From Oscillospiraceae bacterium (lineage in GTDB: Bacteria > Bacillota > Clostridia > Oscillospirales > Ruminococcaceae), in assembly GCA_029007035.1 (NCBI GenBank), contig JAQXHC010000002.1, positions 1 to 32,554 on the forward strand: DNA of 32,554 nt, given 5' to 3'. The notes under the pieces were generated by a model. It made no database searches. It saw only the letters and a list, made by a program, of their open reading frames with translations, and had not been told where the DNA came from. Of the stretch, positions 1 through 7,697 are shown in pieces; the first letter of the stretch is position 1, and every line of letters begins with the position of its first letter. The translations under genes were made by a program, and so were the position numbers.

Positions 1-123
1 ATAAAACTTAACTCGAACTGGTTAAGATTACAGTTCAAGGAGCGAGTGGGAATAAGCGGGGGAAACCCCAACGGCGATTGCGCCTATAATAAGAATATCT
101 TAACTGAAATGGCAAAGTTGCGA
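1..123. other. Unidentified folded element at window edge
   Basis: No gene is apparent. The stretch can fold into a closed multi-helix element. TGGTTAAGAT at 19-28 pairs with ATCTTAACTG near 97-106, with two wobbles. Enclosed are a GGGG-AAA-CCCC hairpin near 58-69 and a GGCG/CGCC hairpin near 72-83. It could be the 3' end of a structured RNA or leader cut by the window edge. I do not recognise the family, and the strand is unproven, although the helices read naturally on plus. The remaining bases to 318 hold only the terminator at 142-181. Confidence 0.3.
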
Positions 124-141
124 TTTTTAATTAAAGCGAAA

Positions 142-181
142 AAATCCCGGGTTTCTCAGCAAAACGAGAAATCCGGGATTT
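142..181 (-). terminator. Bidirectional intrinsic terminator
   Basis: A 16-bp stem with one G-T wobble (arms 142-157 and 166-181, eight-base loop). Read on minus, the stem is followed by a run of six T, so it should end the ABC exporter operon, whose last stop is 138 bases upstream. Read on plus it is followed by CCTTTTAATT and could also end a transcript entering from the left edge. Confidence 0.85.
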
Positions 182-318
182 CCTTTTAATTAAGGTTGAT
201 AACAGGCAGCTGCGAGCGATTATTCGTCACGATTGACTTGGGGATGTGCAGGCTTATTTCTGCCGCAGTCAGAGAATCTGACGTTTACTCATCAACAGTA
301 ATAAAGTGCATTTATATT

Positions 319-1122
319 TTACGAACCCGTTCCGCTGTACTGCATTGCGCCTTTCATCCAGAACTTATAACTGATCCAGAAGAACAGTACACCAATCAGC
401 GGTGACAGCCACGACAGCAGCGGTACTTCATCGGGACGAAGTATTACAATACTGGGATAGTATGCAATAAATGCAATGGGCATTACAAATGTAAAGATAA
501 AGCGGAATACGGGGCTGAAAATCGTGATCGGATATTTTGCATAATCTTTGAATCGCGTTACAAGATCCAGTACATAGAATGAATTCTGAATCCAGAAGCA
601 GGTAGCTGCAGCTGCATTCTGCAAGGCAATCATAATAAGTGACGCCGTAATCAAAAAGACTATCATCTTCAGCACCATAAGCGGAGTAAAGTCAAGTCCG
701 AGCCTGCTCCACGAATAGGCAAGTGTACCGATTCCAAATGCAAGCTGTCCAAGTCCCTTGATGTCAAACACTTCAGACTGAAAGTAGAAAAATAAATTTA
801 TCGGGCGGAAACAGTATTTTACAAAATCACCTGAATAGACATACATCCGCAGGCTCCAGTTATTGTCAAAAAAGCATTGTACCGGTGTCAGTGAGACCAG
901 TGAGAAGCCGTATAAAAATTGCATCTCATAATAGCTCCATCCATTGATTGACGGAAAATTCCGGAACAGAATCCAGAAACTCACAAATCCTGCAATATTG
1001 GTAAAAATCATACCTATCGTTGAGATGATGAAATCTGCACGGTAGCTCATTTTGCTTTTTAGATCCTGTGCAAGGATTTTGCAGTATATCCGCAAATAGA
1101 AACCCAAACTTTTTCTTTTCAT
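319..1122 (-). CDS. ABC-2 type exporter permease (DUF990/ABC2_membrane_6 type)
   Basis: Protein of 267 residues made almost entirely of hydrophobic segments, roughly six, with a basic N-terminus, typical of an ABC-2 export permease. It is the last gene of a three-gene operon, starting 3 bases after the preceding permease stop. Its ribosome binding site GGAGG lies inside the last codons of that gene, which suggests translational coupling. In this family two related permeases form the membrane channel powered by the upstream ATPase. Known relatives include drug or viologen exporters, but nothing here fixes the substrate. The DUF990-type assignment is from overall character and gene order and is moderately sure. 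Confidence 0.8.
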   Translation of the reverse strand: MKRKSLGFYLRIYCKILAQDLKSKMSYRADFIISTIGMIFTNIAGFVSFWILFRNFPSINGWSYYEMQFLYGFSLVSLTPVQCFFDNNWSLRMYVYSGDFVKYCFRPINLFFYFQSEVFDIKGLGQLAFGIGTLAYSWSRLGLDFTPLMVLKMIVFLITASLIMIALQNAAAATCFWIQNSFYVLDLVTRFKDYAKYPITIFSPVFRFIFTFVMPIAFIAYYPSIVILRPDEVPLLSWLSPLIGVLFFWISYKFWMKGAMQYSGTGS

Positions 1123-1125
1123 GGT

Positions 1126-1929
1126 TTAACCTCCATTCACGGTAATCTGCCGCAGCGATACTTTCCAGAACAGCTTGCTCAGAACCATCATCACAATGCA
1201 CCATATCAGCTGTGTGCCGAGTGTTGTCAGAATTGTCTGCGGCTCTGGATTTCCGTCCAGCAAGACAGAAAGCGGTGCATTGTAAATCGACTGGAACGGC
1301 AGATAGTACACAATGGTTTTCAGCGGTTCGGGGAAGAATGCAATTGGAATTGTTGCTCCCGACAGCAGTGTGACTATGACCTGCTTCATAATGTTGATAC
1401 CCCATATTGATTCTGTGTACAGACAAATCGTTCCGACAAGGAAGTCTATGCTGTAATTTATTGAAACAGCCATAATAACGGAAATCACGAAAAACAGCAG
1501 ATTGGTTCCGAGGTGTATTGCTCCGTGTGTTACAACTGCCACAACAATAAATGTGGGAAGAAATGTGAAGAAAAACTGCGTGACAAAAGAGCCGGAATAC
1601 GACCAGAACACATACCGCCTGTATTCCATTGGTTTGAGCAGGTCAAGGGTGATTTCTCCCGATTGAATACGTCGTCCTATTTCCCATACGACGTACATTT
1701 CCATAAAGTTGAACAGTGCCGTTGCAAGCACCAGATAAATCAGCGTATCGGAGAATGTCATGCCGTTGACTATATCAGTTCCGGCGGAGGCGTAAATGGC
1801 TTTCCACAGAAAATAAACTACTATAAGATACAGCAGATTTCCGGCGATGATAACTGCTGTTCCAAGCCTGAATTGCAGTGATTCAATGATTCCCGCACGG
1901 GTAAGGGTGAGAAATTTTTTTAGCTTCAT
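1126..1929 (-). CDS. ABC-2 type exporter permease
   Basis: Protein of 267 residues with about six membrane segments and short loops, the same length as its downstream partner and probably a distant paralogue forming a heterodimeric channel with it. The start codon overlaps the stop of the ATPase gene by four bases (ATGA at 1926-1929), a classic coupled junction. Function is inferred from the company of a full ABC ATPase and a second permease. The substrate is unknown. Confidence 0.8.
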   Translation of the reverse strand: MKLKKFLTLTRAGIIESLQFRLGTAVIIAGNLLYLIVVYFLWKAIYASAGTDIVNGMTFSDTLIYLVLATALFNFMEMYVVWEIGRRIQSGEITLDLLKPMEYRRYVFWSYSGSFVTQFFFTFLPTFIVVAVVTHGAIHLGTNLLFFVISVIMAVSINYSIDFLVGTICLYTESIWGINIMKQVIVTLLSGATIPIAFFPEPLKTIVYYLPFQSIYNAPLSVLLDGNPEPQTILTTLGTQLIWCIVMMVLSKLFWKVSLRQITVNGG

Positions 1930-2927
1930 TGCACACCCTCCTCGTATATTTTCTTTATGACTTCCTCTGTGGAGATTTCTTCAAGCTGCATATCCCGTAT
2001 CTCATAGGATTTTTGCAGTTGTGAGAGTACTTCCATAACCTTTGCCTTTTCCTCGTCCACCAGAATTGATATCCACTCATCATCTGCGGAAACGCTGAAA
2101 CCGGAAAGTTCATGCTGAATTTTCTCCGCCTGCTGTTTCAGATCACCGTCTATGCGGATTTTAAGCGTTCTGTATGAGCCAAAGAATTTTTTCAGATGTT
2201 CAATATCGTTATCGTAAAGCATTTTTCCCTTGTCAATGATAACGATACGTTCACAGAGTGCGTCCACGTCCCCCATATCGTGGGTAGTCAGAATGACAGT
2301 TGTATTCTTTTCCTTGTTCAGAGCGTGAATGAGAGTGCGTATTTTCGCTTTCATTGAAACGTCCAGACCGATTGTCGGCTCGTCCAGAAAGACAATTTTA
2401 GGATTATGAAGAAATGCGGCAAGAATATCACTTAGAGTACGCTGTCCCAGTGACATCTGACGGACAGGCTTATGCAGCAGCGGCTCGATATCTACAAGGG
2501 ATTTGTAAAGCGTGAGCATATCGTTGTAGTTCTCATCACTGACACCGTAAATATCCTTGAGAATTTTGAATGATTCAATCAGCGGCAATGCCCACCAAAG
2601 CTGCGAACGCTGACCGAATACAACGCCGATTTCCTGTGCATTCTTTGTGCGGTCCTTGTAAGGTACACTGCCGTTTACAAGGATTTTTCCCGAAGTAGGT
2701 TCGAGTATACCGGTCATCATCTTAATGGTGGTGGATTTTCCTGCACCGTTCGGACCGAGATATCCGACAATCTCGCCCTGTTCAATGTTCATACTGATGT
2801 TATCCACAGCACGGACAATTTTGTAATTTCTCGAAAACAGGTCTTTCAGACTGCCTTTCAGCCCCTCACGGCGGTTTAAAACTTTGAATTCTTTCGTAAT
2901 GTTTTTGATTTCAATAATATTTGACAT
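1926..2927 (-). CDS. ABC exporter ATP-binding protein
   Basis: ATPase of 333 residues that energises the two downstream permeases. Visible motifs are Walker A GPNGAGKST (about 58-66), a variant signature MSLGQ (158-162) where most ABC proteins have LSGGQ, Walker B IVFLDEP (178-184) and the switch His in TTHDM. The phrase VVFGQRSQLWW between them is typical of ATPases partnered with DUF990-type permeases. The frame stays open 63 bases further upstream to a TTG, but the ATG at 2927 has a GAGG ribosome site at the right distance and begins the usual domain. A start at the upstream TTG would run across the operator palindrome. First gene of the operon. Confidence 0.9.
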   Translation of the reverse strand: MSNIIEIKNITKEFKVLNRREGLKGSLKDLFSRNYKIVRAVDNISMNIEQGEIVGYLGPNGAGKSTTIKMMTGILEPTSGKILVNGSVPYKDRTKNAQEIGVVFGQRSQLWWALPLIESFKILKDIYGVSDENYNDMLTLYKSLVDIEPLLHKPVRQMSLGQRTLSDILAAFLHNPKIVFLDEPTIGLDVSMKAKIRTLIHALNKEKNTTVILTTHDMGDVDALCERIVIIDKGKMLYDNDIEHLKKFFGSYRTLKIRIDGDLKQQAEKIQHELSGFSVSADDEWISILVDEEKAKVMEVLSQLQKSYEIRDMQLEEISTEEVIKKIYEEGVQ

Positions 2928-2970
2928 TAGTTGCCTCGCTTTCTTTGAGAAGCAGAAAAGGAAATTTTTC

Positions 2971-2991
2971 TTTGTCCTGTTACAGGACAAA
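2971..2991. promoter_or_regulatory. Perfect palindromic operator of the ABC operon
   Basis: Arms TTTGTCCTGT (2971-2980) and ACAGGACAAA (2982-2991) are perfect inverted copies around a single T. The site lies just downstream of the predicted start point (about 2999) of the ABC operon, where a bound repressor would block elongation. The form suits a TetR-, MarR- or GntR-like dimer. No such gene is next to it; the AraC-type regulator upstream would not usually bind a palindrome. Which protein binds is unknown. Confidence 0.7.
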
Positions 2992-3005
2992 ATGACGGTA
3001 ATTTT

Positions 3006-3034
3006 AGTATATCGTAATAATCGAACTATGTCAA
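3006..3034 (-). promoter_or_regulatory. Sigma-A promoter of the ABC exporter operon
   Basis: Read on minus: TTGACA (3034-3029), 17-base spacer, TATACT (3011-3006). A near-perfect vegetative promoter; the start point would be close to 2999. A promoter this strong beside a perfect operator suggests an efficiently repressed, inducible operon. Confidence 0.85.
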
Positions 3035-3155
3035 GAAAAATTGTTTTTGGAAATTGTCACAGGTTCTCGGCAAACCAATACAAAGCTTTTTTGAGGAGTA
3101 ATTCAATAAAGAGTATCCTGTTTTAGTGTATATGCCATTTATGGCGTGTTGAAAC

Positions 3156-3192
3156 AAAGTCACCTTTGATATGATATATCAAAAGTGACTTT
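3156..3192 (-). terminator. Terminator after the AraC-family gene
   Basis: Hairpin with arms 3156-3172 and 3176-3192 and one C/A mismatch, about 16 pairs around GAT. It lies 82 bases past the stop of the AraC-family gene, and minus-strand T-rich sequence follows. It separates that gene from the ABC promoter. Confidence 0.7.
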
Positions 3193-3273
3193 TATAATTT
3201 TATGACTGCATTTAATAACAGCGGTGGAATTTGTTCAGTACTGCATTAAGGCAAAAATGATGCGGCACTGCTA

Positions 3274-4182
3274 TTATTTCTGTGAATCTGAGATTCTCTT
3301 TATCGGAATCCAGATTGCACTGTGATAATCCTGGTCAGTCATTTCACCATTCACACAGTCGTACCATTCCACATTGGCATCGCCTGCAAGCTCATACTCG
3401 GGATTACCGGGCAGCCATTCCCTGAATATTTTGGTGTTAAGACTCTGCAGAGCTTCGGGAAGTGCACCTATGCAGTCGAATACTGCCCATTCGCTCATAG
3501 GAAATTCATAGAGTGCCATTCCGTCAGGCACTTCTCCGCCGCAGTATTTTCCGGCTATAAGGTATCTGAACCTGCCGTTTCCGATATCGTCGATGCAGAT
3601 ACCGTATTCACCTATACAATTCTCAACCAGTGCCTTTTCATATGCGTTGGCAGGTGCATTGCCTGCATATACATTTTTAGCATACTTATTGCAGATTTCA
3701 TCCCAGAATTTCGGTATCTCTGCATATGCGTTCTCAAAAGAGAATTCTTTCTGAAATCCGATGACCTTGAACGGAAACATTTTTGTAATTTTGTAATCCA
3801 TTTGATTTCCTCCCTGAATGGTAATATCAATTTTTAAGGCAAGAAAGGAGTGGGGCTGTACTTTTCCGGAACGTACCTGCGATGGGGTTGCACCATGAAA
3901 CCGGGAGAATGCTTTCGTGAAGCTTTCAGGCGTTTCATACCCATATTTCAGCGCTGTATCGATAATTCTGGATTCAGTATTTATCAGTTCCATAGCAGCA
4001 AGATATAATCTTCTGTTTCTGATGTATTCGGCAATAGTAAAGCCTGTCATGATATGAAAGCCACGCTGAAGATACATAGCTGATATATGAACAAATTCAG
4101 CCACTTCCTCAGGACCGGTTATGGTCATTATTTCATCTTCCATATATTCTATCGCTTTTCTGATTGCAGTTAGCCATTCCAT
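3274..4182 (-). CDS. AraC-family regulator with GyrI-like effector domain
   Basis: Protein of 302 residues. Residues 1-110 form an AraC double helix-turn-helix (including IRNRRLYLAAMEL and the second-helix pattern GYETPESFTKAFSRFHGATP). Residues 128-300 form a GyrI/Rob-like small-molecule binding domain beginning MDYKITKMFPFKVIGF. Proteins of this build usually activate multidrug or stress genes on binding hydrophobic or cationic compounds. It precedes the ABC exporter operon on the same strand but has its own promoter and terminator, so control of the exporter is only a guess. ATG at 4182 has AAAGGAG nine bases upstream. A second strong ribosome site lies in the domain linker (see findings). 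Confidence 0.88.
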   Translation of the reverse strand: MEWLTAIRKAIEYMEDEIMTITGPEEVAEFVHISAMYLQRGFHIMTGFTIAEYIRNRRLYLAAMELINTESRIIDTALKYGYETPESFTKAFSRFHGATPSQVRSGKVQPHSFLALKIDITIQGGNQMDYKITKMFPFKVIGFQKEFSFENAYAEIPKFWDEICNKYAKNVYAGNAPANAYEKALVENCIGEYGICIDDIGNGRFRYLIAGKYCGGEVPDGMALYEFPMSEWAVFDCIGALPEALQSLNTKIFREWLPGNPEYELAGDANVEWYDCVNGEMTDQDYHSAIWIPIKRISDSQK

Positions 4183-4217
4183 TGACTGATTCTCCTTTCT
4201 TCGCCTCTTATGATGTG

Positions 4218-4226
4218 ATTATACCA
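4218..4226 (-). promoter_or_regulatory. Extended -10 promoter of the AraC-family gene
   Basis: Read on minus: TGG followed by TATAAT (4223-4218), an extended -10 with no convincing -35, about 36 bases before the start codon. Confidence 0.55.
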
Positions 4227-4302
4227 TAAATATTTCGTGTTTTCCTGTCATTCAGAATAATAATTTGTCAGGCTTAATTCAATCCAAATGGACTATACTA
4301 TC

Positions 4303-4331
4303 ATTATAACAAATACCTATGTGCGATTCAA
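4303..4331 (-). promoter_or_regulatory. Second upstream promoter toward the AraC-family gene
   Basis: Read on minus: TTGAAT (4331-4326), 17 bases, TATAAT (4308-4303). It would give a second, longer transcript of the AraC-family gene and lies back to back with the cysK promoter. The 305-base gap 4183-4487 is filled by these promoters and the cysK leader; nothing else was seen there. Confidence 0.5.
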
Positions 4332-4371
4332 CTGCTGAAAAATATTTCTCGGAAAAAATTTCAAAAAGTCC

Positions 4372-4400
4372 TTGACAAATAAAACAATACGTGATATACT
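4372..4400 (+). promoter_or_regulatory. Sigma-A promoter of cysK-metY
   Basis: TTGACA (4372-4377), 17 bases, TATACT (4395-4400). Start point about 4407, giving a leader of about 80 bases. No riboswitch or T-box is visible in it. Confidence 0.85.
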
Positions 4401-4404
4401 ATAT

Positions 4405-4420
4405 TCATACTAAATCCATA
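4405..4420 (+). promoter_or_regulatory. Candidate Rrf2-regulator site at the cysK start point
   Basis: TCATACTAAATCCATA covers the predicted transcription start. It matches TCATAGTAAGTCTATG in the promoter of the nearby Rrf2 gene at 12 of 16 positions. The shared motif between a sulfur operon and a CymR-like regulator suggests a common operator. This is inferred from two sites only. Confidence 0.5.
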
Positions 4421-4487
4421 GGAATAATGAACGAGTGATCTATAGTTATCATAATCTGTGATATACAGACTAAAAGGAGACGTTTTT

Positions 4488-5429
4488 ATGAACACATATG
4501 AAAAAATCACCGATCTTATCGGCGGCACACCGCTGCTTAGACTTAACGGAATTACAAAGGCATATAACCTCGGAGCGGATGTTCTGGCAAAGCTGGAATA
4601 TTTCAATCCCTCCGGATCTGTCAAGGACAGAATCGCAAAGGCAATGATCGAGGATGCCGAAGAAAAGGGAATTCTCAAACCTGGAAGTGTGATAATTGAG
4701 CCGACCAGCGGCAATACCGGAATCGGACTGGCGTCCGCTGCTGCATCGCGCGGTTATCGGCTGATCATAACCATGCCCGAAACTATGAGTGTGGAGAGAA
4801 GAAAACTCATGTGCGCCTATGGAGCGGAGCTTGTTCTTACCGATGGAACAAAGGGCATGAAAGGAGCGATTGAAAAGGCTAAGGAGCTTGCTGCGGAAAT
4901 TCCGGACAGCTTTATCCCGTCTCAGTTTACCAATCCTGCCAATCCTGCAATTCACGAAAAGACCACAGGTGTTGAGATCTGGAACGATACAGACGGTAAG
5001 GTCGATATTTTTGTAGCAGGAGTCGGCACAGGCGGCACTCTCAGCGGAGTCGGAGCATATCTGAAATCGAAAAATCCTTCTGTCCGCGTCGTCGCTGTTG
5101 AGCCGAAAAGCTCGCCTGTTCTTTCGGAGGGAGTTGCGGGAGCACATAAAATTCAGGGTATCGGTGCAGGATTTGTACCTGAAACGCTGAACACATCAAT
5201 TTACGACGAGATAATAACCGTTGGTAACGACGACGCTTTTGAAACAGGCAGAACCATTGCACGTCTCGAAGGAGTGCTGGTGGGAATATCGTCGGGAGCA
5301 GCGATTTGGGCAGCGATTCAGCTTGCAAAGCGTCCCGAAAACAAGGGCAGGACTATCGTGGCTCTGCTGCCGGATACAGGTGAGAGATATCTCTCAACAC
5401 CGTTGTTTGATACTGAAGAATTAAAATAA
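4488..5429 (+). CDS. cysK: Cysteine synthase (O-acetylserine sulfhydrylase)
   Basis: Cytosolic PLP enzyme of 313 residues making cysteine from O-acetylserine and sulfide. The PLP lysine is K46 in NPSGSVKDR. The substrate loop TSGNTG is at 73-78, and GTGGTLSG, which holds the PLP phosphate, is near residue 180. Length is normal for CysK. ATG at 4488 has AAAGGAGA at 4473-4480; the frame opens earlier but without a ribosome site. It is the first gene of a pair with the metY-like gene, 23 bases apart, behind a strong promoter with a putative Rrf2 operator. CysK rather than CysM is favoured by the motifs. Confidence 0.95.
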   Translation: MNTYEKITDLIGGTPLLRLNGITKAYNLGADVLAKLEYFNPSGSVKDRIAKAMIEDAEEKGILKPGSVIIEPTSGNTGIGLASAAASRGYRLIITMPETMSVERRKLMCAYGAELVLTDGTKGMKGAIEKAKELAAEIPDSFIPSQFTNPANPAIHEKTTGVEIWNDTDGKVDIFVAGVGTGGTLSGVGAYLKSKNPSVRVVAVEPKSSPVLSEGVAGAHKIQGIGAGFVPETLNTSIYDEIITVGNDDAFETGRTIARLEGVLVGISSGAAIWAAIQLAKRPENKGRTIVALLPDTGERYLSTPLFDTEELK

Positions 5430-5452
5430 AACAGAATAGGAGTATAAATAAT

Positions 5453-6754
5453 ATGAATAAAAAATACAGATTTGAAACCGTCCAGCTTCACGCCGGACAG
5501 GAATCTCCTGACCCTTCTACAGACGCTCGTGCTGTACCGATTTACGCTACTACATCATACGTTTTTAAGGACTCTGCACAGGCTGCCGGACGCTTCGGAC
5601 TTACTGAAAGCGGAAACATCTACACTCGTCTTATGAATCCGACATCCGATGTGTTTGAAAAAAGAATCGCCGCACTGGAGGGAGGAGCCGGAGCATTGGC
5701 AACAGCCTCAGGTTCGGCGGCAATTTCCTATGCCGTTCAGAATATATGCACCGCAGGCGACCATATCGTATCATCCACCAATCTGTATGGCGGAACATAC
5801 AATCTCTTTGCAAACACTCTGCGCGAACAGGGACTGACCACCGATTTCGTTGATCCCTCGGAACCGCAGAACTTTGAAAAAGCTATCCGACCCAATACAA
5901 AGCTTCTCTATGCTGAAACTCTCGGCAATCCGAATTCAGATCCTATCGATATCGAAGCAATCTCTGAAATCGCTCATAGACATGGTATTCCGCTTATTGT
6001 TGACAATACCTTTGCAACGCCTTATCTGCTTCGTCCCATTGAGCATGGTGCGGATATAGTTGTTCATTCCGCAACGAAATTTATCGGCGGTCACGGTACT
6101 GTAATGGGCGGAGTCGTTATCGATTCCGGCAAATTCGACTGGGCAGCAAATGATAAATTTCCCGGACTGTCTGCGCCGAACCCCTCCTATCACGGAGTTA
6201 TATTTACTCAGGCATGCGGAAATCTCGCATATATTATCAAGCTTCGTACAACGCTCATGAGAGATCAGGGCGCAGCGATTTCTCCTTTTAATTCATTCCT
6301 TCTTCTGCAGGGACTGGAAACACTTTCACTCCGGCTTGAGCGTCATGTTGAGAATGCATTAAAGGTTGTTGATTTTCTTAAAAATCACCCGCAGGTTGAA
6401 AAGGTTAATCATCCGTCGCTGGCTAATGGCAAACAAAAGGAGCTTTACGACAGATATTTCCCCGACGGAGCGGCTTCGATCTTTACTTTTGAGATTAAGG
6501 GCGGAGCGGAAGCTGCGCAGAAATTTACTGAAAGCCTTGAGCTGTTTTCACTGCTTGCCAATGTTGCGGACGTGAAATCTCTTGTGATTCATCCTGCTTC
6601 AACGACTCATTCTCAGATGAGTGAAGAGGAACTGCTCACCGCAGGAATCAAGCCGAATACCGTAAGACTTTCAATCGGAACGGAGCATATTGACGACATT
6701 ATCGCCGACCTTGAACACGGTTTCGATTGCGTTAAGGCAACATCGCAGAATTAA
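5453..6754 (+). CDS. metY: O-acetylhomoserine sulfhydrylase / aminocarboxypropyltransferase
   Basis: PLP enzyme of 433 residues of the Cys/Met metabolism family. It probably makes homocysteine from O-acetylhomoserine and sulfide. The PLP lysine is K209 in [10 protein letters not shown], with the upstream Asp in VDNTFATP at 184-190. The inserted region around 225-260 and the total length above 420 favour MetY over MetB or MetC, which are nearer 380. AGGAG precedes the ATG. Co-transcription with cysK means one operon sends sulfide into both cysteine and homocysteine. A side activity on O-acetylserine is possible in this family. Confidence 0.92.
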   Translation: MNKKYRFETVQLHAGQESPDPSTDARAVPIYATTSYVFKDSAQAAGRFGLTESGNIYTRLMNPTSDVFEKRIAALEGGAGALATASGSAAISYAVQNICTAGDHIVSSTNLYGGTYNLFANTLREQGLTTDFVDPSEPQNFEKAIRPNTKLLYAETLGNPNSDPIDIEAISEIAHRHGIPLIVDNTFATPYLLRPIEHGADIVVHSATKFIGGHGTVMGGVVIDSGKFDWAANDKFPGLSAPNPSYHGVIFTQACGNLAYIIKLRTTLMRDQGAAISPFNSFLLLQGLETLSLRLERHVENALKVVDFLKNHPQVEKVNHPSLANGKQKELYDRYFPDGAASIFTFEIKGGAEAAQKFTESLELFSLLANVADVKSLVIHPASTTHSQMSEEELLTAGIKPNTVRLSIGTEHIDDIIADLEHGFDCVKATSQN

Positions 6755-6808
6755 AAAAGTGTCGATCAAATCCGGAGTACAGATTGTCCGATATATTGTT
6801 TGATATAA

Positions 6809-6834
6809 AAAGAGCGGCATAAATGTCGCTCTTT
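6809..6834. terminator. Convergent terminator between metY and the Rrf2 gene
   Basis: AAAGAGCG (6809-6816) and CGCTCTTT (6827-6834) form the stem. Minus-strand reading gives CGCTCTTTTTATATC with a T run right after the Rrf2 stop; plus-strand reading is T-rich too. It probably serves both genes. Confidence 0.8.
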
Positions 6835-6836
6835 CA

Positions 6837-7271
6837 TTATATGCAGTAATCATTTCCCGAATCATTGCTGTGGTCGATAATATCCTGAATCGAAATTCCG
6901 TCGAGGTATTCGCTGACGACGCGTTTAAGTCCTTCCCATACATAAAGTGTGCGGCATTGTGAGGCATTCGGGCAGTCGTTGGTGTCATATTCAAGGCAGG
7001 CGACAGGTGCGAGATTGCCCTCGGTCGCTCTCAGAACATCGCCGACTGTGCATTTGTCAGCTTCCTTTGCCAGTCTGTATCCGCCCTTGTTGCCCCTGTT
7101 GGTACGCAGAATACCGTTCCGGCTTAGAAGCGGAACAATTTGTTCAAGGTATTTTTTGGAAATTCCTTCGCGTTCGGCAATATCTTTCAAAGAAATGTAA
7201 TCCTCTCCCTGATTAACCGCAAGGTCGGTCAGCATACGGAGTGCATATCTTCCTTTAGTTGATATTTTCAT
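6837..7271 (-). CDS. Rrf2-family transcriptional regulator (CymR/IscR-like)
   Basis: Protein of 144 residues beginning MKISTKGRYALR, the Rrf2 hallmark. A winged helix follows (about 25-70) with YLEQIVPLL as recognition region and RGNKGGYRLA as wing. It keeps three cysteines, C92, C100 and C106, in the place where IscR binds a 2Fe-2S cluster; Bacillus CymR lacks them. Convergent to cysK-metY and sharing a promoter motif with it, so the likely job is repression of cysteine/methionine genes and itself. Whether it senses a cluster, cysteine supply through CysK (as CymR does) or both cannot be told. ATG has AAAGGAGC upstream. Confidence 0.9.
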   Translation of the reverse strand: MKISTKGRYALRMLTDLAVNQGEDYISLKDIAEREGISKKYLEQIVPLLSRNGILRTNRGNKGGYRLAKEADKCTVGDVLRATEGNLAPVACLEYDTNDCPNASQCRTLYVWEGLKRVVSEYLDGISIQDIIDHSNDSGNDYCI

Positions 7272-7302
7272 TAAAACAGCTCCTTTCGTGTTTGTATTTA
7301 CT

Positions 7303-7331
7303 ATTATAACATAGACTTACTATGAATTCAA
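7303..7331 (-). promoter_or_regulatory. Promoter and candidate auto-operator of the Rrf2 gene
   Basis: Read on minus: TTGAAT (7331-7326), 17 bases, TATAAT (7308-7303). The spacer is occupied by TCATAGTAAGTCTATG (7325-7310), the motif shared with the cysK start region. A protein bound there would hide the promoter, as expected for autorepression. Confidence 0.65.
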
Positions 7332-7370
7332 GTACTTTTCCAATATTTTAAAAGTATAAAATCAATGTTT

Positions 7371-7413
7371 TGTTGCAAATGCAACATACTTTTTCCCCGA
7401 ATAGGATTATTAT
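7371..7413 (+). promoter_or_regulatory. Palindromic activator-type site with -10 box
   Basis: TGTTGCA-AA-TGCAACA (7371-7386) is a perfect 16-base palindrome. A TATTAT -10 box follows at 7408-7413 with no usable -35 (CATACT at 7385-7390). With a start point near 7420 the palindrome centre falls at about -41.5, the standard place for a Crp/Fnr-type activator. It would drive the ferredoxin-like gene 278 bases further on. Confidence 0.45.
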
Positions 7414-7697
7414 AAAGTCAATGCCGTATGTTGTTGTCATAAAGAGCTTCAGTCAGATTATTGTGTGAGATGACTGGAACTCTGCAGGCAGATATGCGGT
7501 AAAGAAGGCAGCCGTTAAGGAAAGCGCTGATTAAAACCGGTGCACAGATTGTTCAGTCGGTTTTTCGGCAGATGCATAGAAATTGCAAGCAATATGTGTA
7601 CAGAAGCCGTTAGGCGTGATTTGTTCAGTGATTTCTTAATCGTGCAGTTTGCCTGAAAAAAGTTTACGGGACAGAGTTTCCGGGAAAGAGGTAAAAA
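7414..7697 (+). other. Long leader without recognised content
   Basis: About 280 bases between the predicted start point and the ferredoxin-like gene. I see only a 15-codon reading frame starting at ATG 7421 and short frames around 7515-7690, none with a good ribosome site or family resemblance. It may be an untranslated leader or a decayed gene. Confidence 0.3.

Noticed and set aside
196..405. 69-codon frame on plus
   Set aside because: No ribosome binding site; it runs antisense into the ABC permease.
926..1426. 166-codon open frame on minus
   Set aside because: Overlaps both ABC permeases in another frame, has no ribosome site and no family resemblance.
4401..4487. SAM riboswitch or T-box in the cysK leader
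   Set aside because: The leader is about 80 bases with no terminator, T-box sequence or SAM-core motif.
4470..5147. 225-codon minus frame opposite cysK
   Set aside because: Shadow of cysK; cysteine-rich, no start signal.
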